A stretch of DNA of 46,952 nucleotides from NCBI GenBank assembly GCA_026421205.1, contig JAPKBM010000014.1, forward strand, positions 1 through 46,952, given 5' to 3'. Shown here one piece after another: positions 24,017-30,720 of the stretch; positions within the stretch are counted from its first letter, which is position 1; each line of letters begins with the position of its first letter. The DNA is from Planctomycetota bacterium (GTDB lineage: Bacteria; Planctomycetota; UBA1135). The notes beneath the pieces are model-generated. The model had not been told where the DNA came from and made no database searches. It saw only the letters and a list, made by a program, of their open reading frames with translations. A program made the translations under genes and the position numbers.

Positions 24017-24948
24017 TGATTCTCCTTGGGCTGCACGAGGTCCCGGAAGAGGTCTTCCAAGGTCGGTTGAAGTAAATGGAACATCTCCAGCTCAATTTCG
24101 GATTCCGCCAAAAAAGGAAGAAGCTTCTTGCGGGCCTCGAAGGAAGGAGTTTGAATCGTCAGCGTATTTCCTTTTTGATGGATGGCACATGCGTGAACCG
24201 GCGATTGCTCCTGTTTCAATTGGTGAAGAAGATTGCCTGCTTGGCTTGCGACACGCAGGAGAACGGACGCGTTGGCCTGGTGCTTCCTGGAGAGCTCTGC
24301 CAAAGACCCATCCGCTTGCGTCACGCCTTGATGTAGGACATGCACCCGATCTGCGAGATTTTCTACTTCCGGTAACACATGGGAACTGAATAAAATTGCT
24401 TTTCCTTTTCGCGCAAGTTCTTTAAGGAGCGTGCGGAAATCATCTCGCTGCAAAGGATCGAGCCCGCCAAATGGTTCGTCAAGGAGGAGTGCCTTGGGGT
24501 CGGCAAGAAGGGCGTCGGCTAACCCCACTCGCTGCTTGAGCCCTTTGGAAAGAGAGGCAATGGGTTGTTGGACCCGATCTGCGAGGTCTAAGCGCTCTAA
24601 CCAATACCCCGCATTGCGGCGCGCTTCTTTCCTTGTGGCCCCCTTGAGGCAACTTCGGAATTGGAGGTACTCGAAAACACGAAGTTCTGGTGGGGCCTGG
24701 AAATTCTCGGGGAGATAGCCAACGGACTTCCTAGCCTTGAGAGAATGATCCAAAATATCCATACCATCAATTTGTGCATGCCCCGATGTGGGCGGCAAAT
24801 AGCTACAAAGGATTTTTATTGCCGTGCTTTTCCCAGCACCATTGGGGCCTAAGAAGCCAAGGATTTCACCGGGAGAAACTTGGAACGAAACCTCCGACAG
24901 CGCCTGGATAGGGCCGTACTTCTTCGTTAGTTTTTCCGCGCGAATCAT
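24013..24948 (-). CDS. ABC transporter ATP-binding protein (GldA-like)
   Basis: ATPase of an ABC-2 transporter. I start at the ATG at 24948 (MIRAEKLTKKYG), giving 311 residues; the open frame begins 16 codons earlier in a proline-rich stretch unlike the family. Walker A is GPNGAGKST (about 37-45), the Q-loop lies near LPENFQAP, the signature is SLSKGLKQR (the S of LSGGQ kept, GG read as KG), Walker B is ALLLDEPFGGLD and the switch His is in ILFSSHVLPE. A C-terminal extension of about 90 residues is typical of the CcmA/GldA type. No Shine-Dalgarno is seen before the ATG. It lies 66 bases downstream of dnaK on the same strand and may be read with it. Confidence 0.93.
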   Translation of the reverse strand: MIRAEKLTKKYGPIQALSEVSFQVSPGEILGFLGPNGAGKSTAIKILCSYLPPTSGHAQIDGMDILDHSLKARKSVGYLPENFQAPPELRVFEYLQFRSCLKGATRKEARRNAGYWLERLDLADRVQQPIASLSKGLKQRVGLADALLADPKALLLDEPFGGLDPLQRDDFRTLLKELARKGKAILFSSHVLPEVENLADRVHVLHQGVTQADGSLAELSRKHQANASVLLRVASQAGNLLHQLKQEQSPVHACAIHQKGNTLTIQTPSFEARKKLLPFLAESEIELEMFHLLQPTLEDLFRDLVQPKENQ

Positions 24949-25014
24949 GGGAAGAGAAAAGGAGATGGGGACAGGGTACTTGCCCCTACCCCCCACCTTG
25001 AAAAGGAGGGCGAC

Positions 25015-26910
25015 TTACTCTTTTACTTCGTAGTCGGCGTCAACCACCTCGTCACTCCCTTCTTCTTGGGCCGTCTCGTTTCCTTGACCCGATTGAGGTG
25101 CGGCCTCCTGTGCAGTTGCCTTGTAGATTTTTTCGCCGACCTCGGTCAGTGTGGCTTGCAAATCTTCCATTTGAGCCTCAAAGTTAGCACCTTCTTCCTT
25201 GAGCGCATCCTCCAGAGCCTGGGCCTTTTCTTCCACAAGTTTTTGATCTTCCTCCTCAACTTTGTCGGCGTTATCCGTCAAAAGTTTCCGCGCTTGGTAG
25301 GTCAGTTGATCCGCCTGATTCCGAAGGTTTGCCGCTTCTTTTGCAGCCTCATCCTGCTCTTTGTATTTTTCCGCCTCATCTTGCATCTTTTGAATGTCCT
25401 CGTCCGACAAACTAGAAGATTGCTCAATGCGAACTTTATGCTCCTTGCCCGTTCCTTGATCCGTCGCCAAAACGCTCAAGATTCCATCGGAGTTTATGTC
25501 AAATTCAACTTCAATTTGCGGCACGCCACGGGGTGCAGAAGGGAGACCGTCCAAATGGAAACGATCGAGGGTCCGGTTTCCTTCGGCCATTGACCTTTCC
25601 CCTTGAAGCACGTGCACCTCTACGGAGGGTTGGTTGTCCACCGCAGTTGTGAAGGTTTCCTTCTTCGAGGTTGGAATCGTCGTGTTGCGGGCAATGAGTA
25701 CCGTCATGACACGACCCATCGTTTCGATACCAAGGGACAAAGGAGTGACGTCAAGAAGGACAATGTCAGAATCCAAATCACCCGAAAGTTGACCGCCTTG
25801 AATGGAAGCGCCCATAGCAACCACTTCATCCGGGTTCACCGAACGATTCGCCTCCTTACCAAAGACATCCTGAACCAAAACTTGGACCAAAGGTATCCGC
25901 GTAGAACCGCCGACGAGGATAACTTCATCGACGCCACCGGCACCAATCCCGGCGTCCTTTAATGCGTTGATGCAAGGGATTTTTGCGCGCTCGAAAAGGT
26001 CGGCACACAGACTCTCAAATTTTGCACGCGTTACGGTCGTCATTAAGTGCTTCGGGCCGTTGGCATCAGCCGTAATAAAAGGCAAGTTGATTTGGGTCTC
26101 CGTTGAGGAGGACAATTCACACTTTGCCGCTTCACATGCTTCCTTAAGGCGTTGCAAGGCCATTTGATCTTTGCGTAGATCAATCCCTTGCGTGTTATGG
26201 AAGTCATCGGCTACCCAGTGAATGAGTGCGTTGTCGAAGTCGTCCCCTCCTAAGTGCGTGTCCCCATTGGTGGCGAGCACTTCAAAAACACCGTCTGCGA
26301 TGTCAAGGATAGAAACGTCAAAGGTTCCCCCGCCAAGGTCAAATACGGCAATCTTGCCGGTCGCCTTCTTTTCAAGTCCATAGGCAAGCGCAGCCGCCGT
26401 GGGCTCGTTGATGATGCGTTTGACTTCGAGCCCCGCAATCTTTCCAGCATCCTTGGTGGCTTGGCGCTGTGAGTCATTAAAATAAGCTGGCACCGTAATG
26501 ACGGCTTCAGTGACTTTTTCGCCGAGGTAATCTTCCGCGCATTCTTTGAGGTAGCCCAAAATATAGGAACTGATTTCAGGGGGGGTGTGCGAATTATCCC
26601 CAACCTGGATGCTGACGAAATCTTTTGGGCCACCGGTCAGCGTGTAAGGCATTAAAGTTTCCTCTTGCCCCACTTCAGAATGCCTCCTGCCCATAAAGCG
26701 CTTATTCGAAAAGATGGTCTTTGTGGGGTTGGTGACAGCCTGTCGTTTCGCCGGGCCTCCGACGAGGCGCGTGCCTCCGTCTTGAAATGCCACCACGGAA
26801 GGCGTGGTGCGACCGCCCTCTTTATTAGGAATTACTTTGGGCTCTCCGCCCTCTAGAACAGCAACGACAGAGTTTGTCGTGCCAAGGTCAATACCGATGA
26901 TTTTTGCCAT
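25015..26910 (-). CDS. dnaK: chaperone protein DnaK (Hsp70)
   Basis: ATP-dependent chaperone. The 631-residue protein starts [22 protein letters not shown]. It has the ATPase signatures [13 protein letters not shown] and [14 protein letters not shown], the interdomain linker [14 protein letters not shown], the substrate-binding domain (about 390-505), a helical lid and the conserved tail [11 protein letters not shown]. Nothing is missing. No grpE, dnaJ or hrcA is adjacent and no CIRCE repeat is present. The 70-base gap upstream instead contains a near-perfect sigma54 promoter with a predicted 20-base leader. The gene before it encodes an NtrC-type activator, which suggests activator-dependent dnaK expression, unusual compared with sigma32 or HrcA control. 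The downstream ABC cluster could be part of the same unit. Confidence 0.98.
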   Translation of the reverse strand: MAKIIGIDLGTTNSVVAVLEGGEPKVIPNKEGGRTTPSVVAFQDGGTRLVGGPAKRQAVTNPTKTIFSNKRFMGRRHSEVGQEETLMPYTLTGGPKDFVSIQVGDNSHTPPEISSYILGYLKECAEDYLGEKVTEAVITVPAYFNDSQRQATKDAGKIAGLEVKRIINEPTAAALAYGLEKKATGKIAVFDLGGGTFDVSILDIADGVFEVLATNGDTHLGGDDFDNALIHWVADDFHNTQGIDLRKDQMALQRLKEACEAAKCELSSSTETQINLPFITADANGPKHLMTTVTRAKFESLCADLFERAKIPCINALKDAGIGAGGVDEVILVGGSTRIPLVQVLVQDVFGKEANRSVNPDEVVAMGASIQGGQLSGDLDSDIVLLDVTPLSLGIETMGRVMTVLIARNTTIPTSKKETFTTAVDNQPSVEVHVLQGERSMAEGNRTLDRFHLDGLPSAPRGVPQIEVEFDINSDGILSVLATDQGTGKEHKVRIEQSSSLSDEDIQKMQDEAEKYKEQDEAAKEAANLRNQADQLTYQARKLLTDNADKVEEEDQKLVEEKAQALEDALKEEGANFEAQMEDLQATLTEVGEKIYKATAQEAAPQSGQGNETAQEEGSDEVVDADYEVKE

Positions 26911-26940
26911 GTTGATTTCTCTTAGGAGTTATCCCAAGGA

Positions 26941-26957
26941 TGCAACCCGTGTGCCAA
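26941..26957 (-). promoter_or_regulatory. sigma54 (RpoN) -24/-12 promoter for dnaK
   Basis: The minus strand reads TTGGCACACGGGTTGCA from 26957 to 26941. This matches the consensus TGGCAC-N5-TTGC(A/T) at all ten core bases, with the required GG to GC spacing of 12. The predicted start is near 26930, giving a 20-base leader to the dnaK ATG. It sits in the gap between the stop of an NtrC-type activator gene and dnaK. An exact match at ten fixed bases is expected about once per million positions, so chance occurrence inside this 70-base gap is unlikely. Confidence 0.8.
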
Positions 26958-26964
26958 CGATTTC

Positions 26965-26979
26965 CTGCCGATTTGGCAG
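26965..26979. repeat. inverted repeat CTGCC-N5-GGCAG beside dnaK promoter
   Basis: A perfect 5-bp arm inverted repeat (minus strand CTGCCAAATCGGCAG) begins one base after the stop codon of the NtrC-type gene and ends seven bases before the TTGGCAC element. No T-tract follows on the dnaK strand, so it is a poor intrinsic terminator. It could be an operator or a binding site for the adjacent regulator, although activator sites usually lie further upstream. Confidence 0.4.
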
Positions 26980-26980
26980 T

Positions 26981-28348
26981 TTACTCCCCAAAATCCTTTA
27001 TTTTCCGGTACAAGGTTCTCTCTCCTATGCCTAATCGGGCGGCCGCTTTCTGTCGATTTCCATGGAAAGCATCCAGAGTGACACGAATGAGGTCATTCTC
27101 CACCTCCTCGAGGGACTTCCCTTCCAAGGCATAGCCGCCTCCCTGCGTGGCGACGTCCACAGGAGGCTGGATTTGGAGAGCCATCGGCAGATCAGCCTCT
27201 CCAAGCCGCCCGTCGTGGTCGAGTACCACCATGGTTTCCACCAAATTTCGCACTTCCCGTACATTGCCGGGCCAAGGGTAGGCTCGGAGGCGTGCCAAAA
27301 CGCCCTCCGAAAAACCGGAAGAACTTTTCCCATGCTTGGCAGAGAATTCTTGGCGGAAATGCTCCAAAAGGAGAGGGAGGTCCTCGACGCGGTCCCGAAG
27401 TGGCGGAAGCTCAATTTGGATAACGTTCAAACGGTAGTACAAGTCTTCACGGAAGCGGCCATCTTTTACCCTTTGCTTTAAATCATGATTGGTGGCAGCC
27501 ACGATGCGCACATTCACGGCAAGTGATTGATTGGAACCGACGGGAGTAACAACACCCTCTTCCAAGACGCGCAATAAATTTGCCTGGGTGCCTTCCGGCA
27601 TATCGCCGATCTCATCCAAGAAAAGCGTCCCGCCATCCGCATACTGAAACTTACCCTCTTTATCTTGAAGCGCGCCAGTGAATGCTCCTTTCGCATGACC
27701 GAAAAGTTCACTTTCAATCAGAGTATCGGTAATGGCAGCGCAATTGATAGCGACAAAACGCCGCCGATTTCGCGCGGAGAGTTGATGGCATGCATGCGCA
27801 AAAAGTTCCTTCCCTGTTCCCGATTCACCCAAAAGTAAAATAGTTGCATCCGACGGCCCCGCCTGGCGCAGCAAATCAAATGCGGGTTTCATGGCGGGGG
27901 CATTACCAATAATGCCTTCCATGCCGAAGCGTTGATCTAATTCTGCACGAAGCGCACGATTGTCTTTTTCAAGGCCCTGCTTATCCAGCTCCCGTTGAAC
28001 CCGTGCCCGCAGTTCCACCATATCCACGGGCTTTGTGATGTAGTCCACCGCCCCGTCACGCATAGCGTGGACCGCCGTTTCTACAGACCCGTGCCCAGTA
28101 ATCAGAATAACAGGAAGCGTCGGCAAAAAGGCTTGTGTATCGCGCAGTAGTTCGAGTCCATCCTTTTCTCCAAGGACTAAATCAGTAATCATGATGGAGA
28201 AATCTCTGACCCGTAATCGGTCGAGCGCGGCCTCAGCCGACATTGCTGTTTCCACTTGATAGCCTTCTGTTTCTAAGACCTGTTTAAGTGCATCGGCATG
28301 CGCTTCGTCGTCCTCGACGATCAATAAGCGGGGGGGGGCATTGACCAT
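26981..28348 (-). CDS. NtrC-family sigma54-dependent response regulator
   Basis: Two-component activator of sigma54 RNA polymerase. The 455-residue protein has a receiver domain (about 7-120) with acidic pocket VEDDE and phosphorylated Asp56 (MITDLVL), and Lys in TKPVDM. The AAA+ domain (about 145-375) has Walker A GESGTGKE (174-181), the sigma54-contacting loop GAFTGA (221-226) and GGTLFLDEIGD as Walker B. A Fis-type helix-turn-helix closes the protein (QKAAARLGIGERTLYRKIKDFG). It lies nine bases after the histidine kinase gene, clearly its partner, and directly upstream of a sigma54 promoter for dnaK. Codons 4-7 contain a run of nine C (9 G on the plus strand at 28330-28338), the longest single-base run I noticed in the window and a possible slippage site. 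Confidence 0.96.
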   Translation of the reverse strand: MVNAPPRLLIVEDDEAHADALKQVLETEGYQVETAMSAEAALDRLRVRDFSIMITDLVLGEKDGLELLRDTQAFLPTLPVILITGHGSVETAVHAMRDGAVDYITKPVDMVELRARVQRELDKQGLEKDNRALRAELDQRFGMEGIIGNAPAMKPAFDLLRQAGPSDATILLLGESGTGKELFAHACHQLSARNRRRFVAINCAAITDTLIESELFGHAKGAFTGALQDKEGKFQYADGGTLFLDEIGDMPEGTQANLLRVLEEGVVTPVGSNQSLAVNVRIVAATNHDLKQRVKDGRFREDLYYRLNVIQIELPPLRDRVEDLPLLLEHFRQEFSAKHGKSSSGFSEGVLARLRAYPWPGNVREVRNLVETMVVLDHDGRLGEADLPMALQIQPPVDVATQGGGYALEGKSLEEVENDLIRVTLDAFHGNRQKAAARLGIGERTLYRKIKDFGE

Positions 28349-28357
28349 TATTGAATT

Positions 28358-29062
28358 CTACCCACCCATGGGGAAACGGAGTGTAAAACGTGTCCCGTGT
28401 CCCTCGGAACTTTCCAAGGTCAAATGCCCACCATGCGCTTCCACAACGCGCCGAATGAGAGGTAGCCCAAGTCCACTCCCCTTTGACTTAGTAGAGAAGT
28501 AAACCTCCATGCACTTTTCTTGCAGCTCTGGGGACATTCCAGGCCCGTCATCCACAACCTCTAATACGGCTTCATCCTCTTCTTTCCGCGTAATAACGGT
28601 GATATTGCCCCCGCCACTTAGGGCTTGCCGTGCGTTGATAATCAAGTTCAGCAAAGCCTGTTTTGCTCTTCCTAGATCCAACGGAAAACGAGGCAGATCA
28701 TAATCCAAAAAAGCTTCGAGACGGATCCCCTCTCGGTGAGCCTCTGGGCCGACAAACTGCAAAACATCGGACACCAGATCGTTTAAATCCGCAGGGTGAG
28801 TCTCCATGGAATCGGTGCGTGCGAAGCGCAAGAAATCCTCAAGGATTTCGTCCAGTCGCCTGACTTCCCGCTCTAAAACATCAATCGTTTTCAAGGAACG
28901 CTGCGCTTGAACCCCTTCCTGTTTCTGCCATTCTTCTCGAAGAAGGGATAAGTGGAGCCCCACTGTGCTCAATGGATTTTTCAATTCATGAGCAAGCCCA
29001 CCAGCCAGGCGCGAAAGCGTGGCAGGGTCAACCGGGGGGACTGGGTGGGAGGACTCACTCAA
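28358..29062 (-). CDS. soluble sensor histidine kinase (NtrB/FlrB-like)
   Basis: Cytoplasmic histidine kinase without any membrane segment or clear sensor domain. I start at the TTG at 29062, with AGAGGTG close upstream, giving 234 residues; the open frame continues upstream but would cross the start of the divergent gene at 29090. The phosphoacceptor is His25 in GGLAHELKNPLS. The ATP domain shows LNLIINARQAL (N box), VVDDGPGMS (G1) and GSGLGLPLIRRVVEAHGG (G2). The H-x-x-K-N-P pattern and short size resemble NtrB-class kinases that pair with sigma54 activators. The partner gene follows after nine bases. The signal must come from a protein or ligand acting on the short N-terminus, or from a partner. 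Confidence 0.9.
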   Translation of the reverse strand: MSESSHPVPPVDPATLSRLAGGLAHELKNPLSTVGLHLSLLREEWQKQEGVQAQRSLKTIDVLEREVRRLDEILEDFLRFARTDSMETHPADLNDLVSDVLQFVGPEAHREGIRLEAFLDYDLPRFPLDLGRAKQALLNLIINARQALSGGGNITVITRKEEDEAVLEVVDDGPGMSPELQEKCMEVYFSTKSKGSGLGLPLIRRVVEAHGGHLTLESSEGHGTRFTLRFPMGG

Positions 29063-29070
29063 AACACCTC

Positions 29071-29077
29071 TAGAATA
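29071..29077. promoter_or_regulatory. overlapping divergent -10 hexamers, histidine kinase (-) and Sua5 fusion (+)
   Basis: The gap between the two starts is only 27 bases. TAGAATA contains TAGAAT (29071-29076) toward the plus-strand gene and TATTCT (29072-29077) toward the kinase gene. Predicted leaders are about 7 and 4 bases. Any -35 elements would lie within the opposing coding sequences; none is convincing. Confidence 0.35.
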
Positions 29078-29089
29078 CCGCTCTGACCC

Positions 29090-30148
29090 ATGCGTGATTC
29101 CCCACTCCCGACGATCCGAACTCTGCAGAAGCACTTAAGTAAGGGCAAGGTCGTGGTCTTGCCGACGGACACCGTGCCGGGGTTGGCGGTGTTGGCCGAC
29201 GCTTCCGCCGCGGATCAAATTTTGCTCGATATCAAGGGCGGGCCCCCTCGCCCATGGAGTCTTCATTTTTCTAATCTTCCCTCCCTCCAAAAGCACTTCC
29301 CAGTGCTCCCTCCAGGATTAGCCCGTCTTTTAGCCCGGAAATTGCCCGGTCCTTGGACTTTTCTTCTTCCGACGGCATGGGCAAAGTTTCCAAGTAGCCG
29401 TCTTTGGCCCTGGCCTTTGGTTGGAGTTCGTATTCCGGACCATGCTGAATTGCAGGAAGTACTCATGCCATTTCCCCAAGGGGCTCTGATGAGCAGTGTG
29501 AATCCTCACGGCCACCCCCCCCTCACCGGTGAAAAACGGACTCAATGGCTTTCCAAACTCCCCGAAGTACTCAGTGCGCCCCTTGAAGAGACCGCCCAAC
29601 CAGTGGACTCCGTCGCTTCCACCGTTCTCCAGATGACCCCAACACTGCAGTGCTTGCGGGGCAATGTGAATCTTGATTCTTTTCGGCCTGGATTGCGTAT
29701 TCTCATCCTTTGCACCGGCAATATTTGTCGCTCGCCTTTGGCCGAAGCCCTCTTGAAGCAGGAATTGGCGGCCTCTTGGGGTCTAGATCACGCCGGTTTG
29801 GAGGATCTCGGCTGGGTAATTCGTTCGGCCGGTGTTTTCGCTGTCCGTGGCGGATCTGCCAGCCCTCATTCTGTAGCAGTCGGCGAACGGCTCGGGGTTG
29901 ATTTGACGGGGCATCAAGCGACTTCTCTGCCCGACGCCCTCGAGGAGCCGTGGGATTTGATCCTCGGGATGGGCCCCAATCACCTTGAGGAAATGGGTCG
30001 GGAGCGAAAAAAAGCCCTTTTTTGCCCCCAAGGCACCCCCATCGCTGATCCCTATGGCGGAGATTTCGGGGCTTATGAACAGATGGCCCACGATTTACAG
30101 GGCGCAATCAGAAAACGTGTGGCGCAGTGGTCGGCGTGGCCTAGTTAG
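29090..30148 (+). CDS. Sua5/YrdC-like domain fused to low-molecular-weight protein phosphatase
   Basis: Two-domain protein of 352 residues. Residues about 1-195 resemble the Sua5/YrdC/TsaC domain, which makes threonylcarbamoyl-AMP for t6A tRNA modification: VVVLPTDTVPGLAV, PGPWTFLLP, VGVRIPDH and GALMSSVNPHG are recognisable. The usual K-x-R motif reads Lys49-Gly-Gly51, so the Arg is lost, while the S-x-N pair (Ser136, Asn138) is kept. Residues about 200-350 form a low-molecular-weight phosphatase with Cys208-x5-Arg214 (CTGNICRS) and the general acid Asp320 (ADPYGGD). Ile212 lies where arginine phosphatase YwlE has Thr, favouring a tyrosine phosphatase. In Bacillus the separate ywlC and ywlE genes are near neighbours, so the fusion is plausible. 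The stop interlocks with the EIIA stop (TTAG). Confidence 0.85.
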   Translation: MRDSPLPTIRTLQKHLSKGKVVVLPTDTVPGLAVLADASAADQILLDIKGGPPRPWSLHFSNLPSLQKHFPVLPPGLARLLARKLPGPWTFLLPTAWAKFPSSRLWPWPLVGVRIPDHAELQEVLMPFPQGALMSSVNPHGHPPLTGEKRTQWLSKLPEVLSAPLEETAQPVDSVASTVLQMTPTLQCLRGNVNLDSFRPGLRILILCTGNICRSPLAEALLKQELAASWGLDHAGLEDLGWVIRSAGVFAVRGGSASPHSVAVGERLGVDLTGHQATSLPDALEEPWDLILGMGPNHLEEMGRERKKALFCPQGTPIADPYGGDFGAYEQMAHDLQGAIRKRVAQWSAWPS

Positions 30149-30594
30149 GCCCAAGCCTGGACCACTTCGGCCCTTGAGCTTAAGCCAAGGAGCTTGGTGC
30201 GGAAGGTCGGATCTCCGAGGCGTCGGGCTATTTCAGTTAAAGTCTGGACGTGCTGGAGCTTCTGCGTCTTCGGCACGAGTAGCAAAACCACAATTTGTGC
30301 GGGATTCCCGTCTAAGGACTGAAAATCAAGGCCTTCCGGCAACAGCGCCATGGCCGCCACGAGGTGTTCCAAATCGTCCATGGCAGCGTGGGGCACTGCA
30401 ATTCCTTGCTCCATCCCCGTGCTCACTGATTCCTCCCGGGCTTTGAGGTTTTTAAGGGCAGCAGTTTCAAAATGGGGCTCTAATTGCCCACCATCAATCA
30501 AACAATCAACCATTTGATTGATTAAATCCCACTTGGAATCCGCCTGCGGAGCGAGGAGGATAGAGTTCGGGTGAAGGTGTGCGGACAGGGCCAT
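30145..30594 (-). CDS. PTS EIIA domain protein (fructose/nitrogen type, PtsN-like)
   Basis: Single-domain EIIA of the mannitol/fructose/Ntr superfamily, 149 residues. The phosphorylated histidine is His69 in GIAVPHAAMD. Upstream KAREESVSTGMEQG matches the R-E-x-x-x-T-G pattern of this fold, and VVLLLVPKTQKLQHVQTLTEIARRL is the family C-terminal block. No EIIB or EIIC domain is attached or nearby, so a regulatory PtsN-like role is more likely than sugar uptake. PtsN proteins are functionally linked to sigma54 physiology in Proteobacteria, and here a sigma54 activator lies about 2 kb away. It has its own TTGGCG-17-TACGCT promoter. Confidence 0.9.
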   Translation of the reverse strand: MALSAHLHPNSILLAPQADSKWDLINQMVDCLIDGGQLEPHFETAALKNLKAREESVSTGMEQGIAVPHAAMDDLEHLVAAMALLPEGLDFQSLDGNPAQIVVLLLVPKTQKLQHVQTLTEIARRLGDPTFRTKLLGLSSRAEVVQAWA

Positions 30595-30606
30595 GTTTCA
30601 GACCGT

Positions 30607-30635
30607 AGCGTAGTCTTTTGAGAACCCTCCGCCAA
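30607..30635 (-). promoter_or_regulatory. sigma70-type promoter for EIIA gene
   Basis: On the minus strand TTGGCG (30635-30630) and TACGCT (30612-30607) are separated by 17 bases. The transcription start would fall near 30600, a leader of about 6 bases before the ATG at 30594. Confidence 0.5.
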
Positions 30636-30639
30636 CCTT

Positions 30640-30654
30640 GATTTTCTACAAATC
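30640..30654. repeat. inverted repeat GATTT-N5-AAATC in EIIA/gspD gap
   Basis: Perfect 5-bp arms (GATTTTCTACAAATC) lie just upstream of the EIIA -35 and 16 bases before the gspD -35. Its place between two divergent promoters would suit an operator, but the arms are short and AT-rich. Confidence 0.25.
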
Positions 30655-30670
30655 CTCTGCCTTCCGCCGG

Positions 30671-30698
30671 TTGAGTTCAGGCGGGGCCTCGCTAAACT
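30671..30698 (+). promoter_or_regulatory. sigma70-type promoter for gspDEFGHIJ
   Basis: TTGAGT (30671-30676), 16-base spacer, TAAACT (30693-30698). The start would be near 30705, giving a leader of about 16 bases before the GTG at 30721. It is the best sigma70 match in the window and the only promoter evident for the seven-gene type II secretion block. Confidence 0.55.
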
Positions 30699-30720
30699 CG
30701 TTTCCTCTACGCCCCTTTGG

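Noticed and set aside
24974-24991. GGGTA-N8-TACCC inverted repeat between dnaK and the ABC ATPase gene as a terminator
   Set aside because: On the transcribed strand it is followed by a mixed pyrimidine stretch, not a T run, so I cannot support an intrinsic terminator.
25066-25962. Long plus-strand open frames (175 and 119 residues) opposite dnaK
   Set aside because: Frames antisense to hsp70 genes arise from codon bias. The translations are low-complexity Leu/Phe-rich or basic, lack family features and have no start signals.
26911-26980. CIRCE (HrcA) operator before dnaK
   Set aside because: The TTAGCACTC-N9-GAGTGCTAA pattern is absent; the only repeat is the short CTGCC/GGCAG one.
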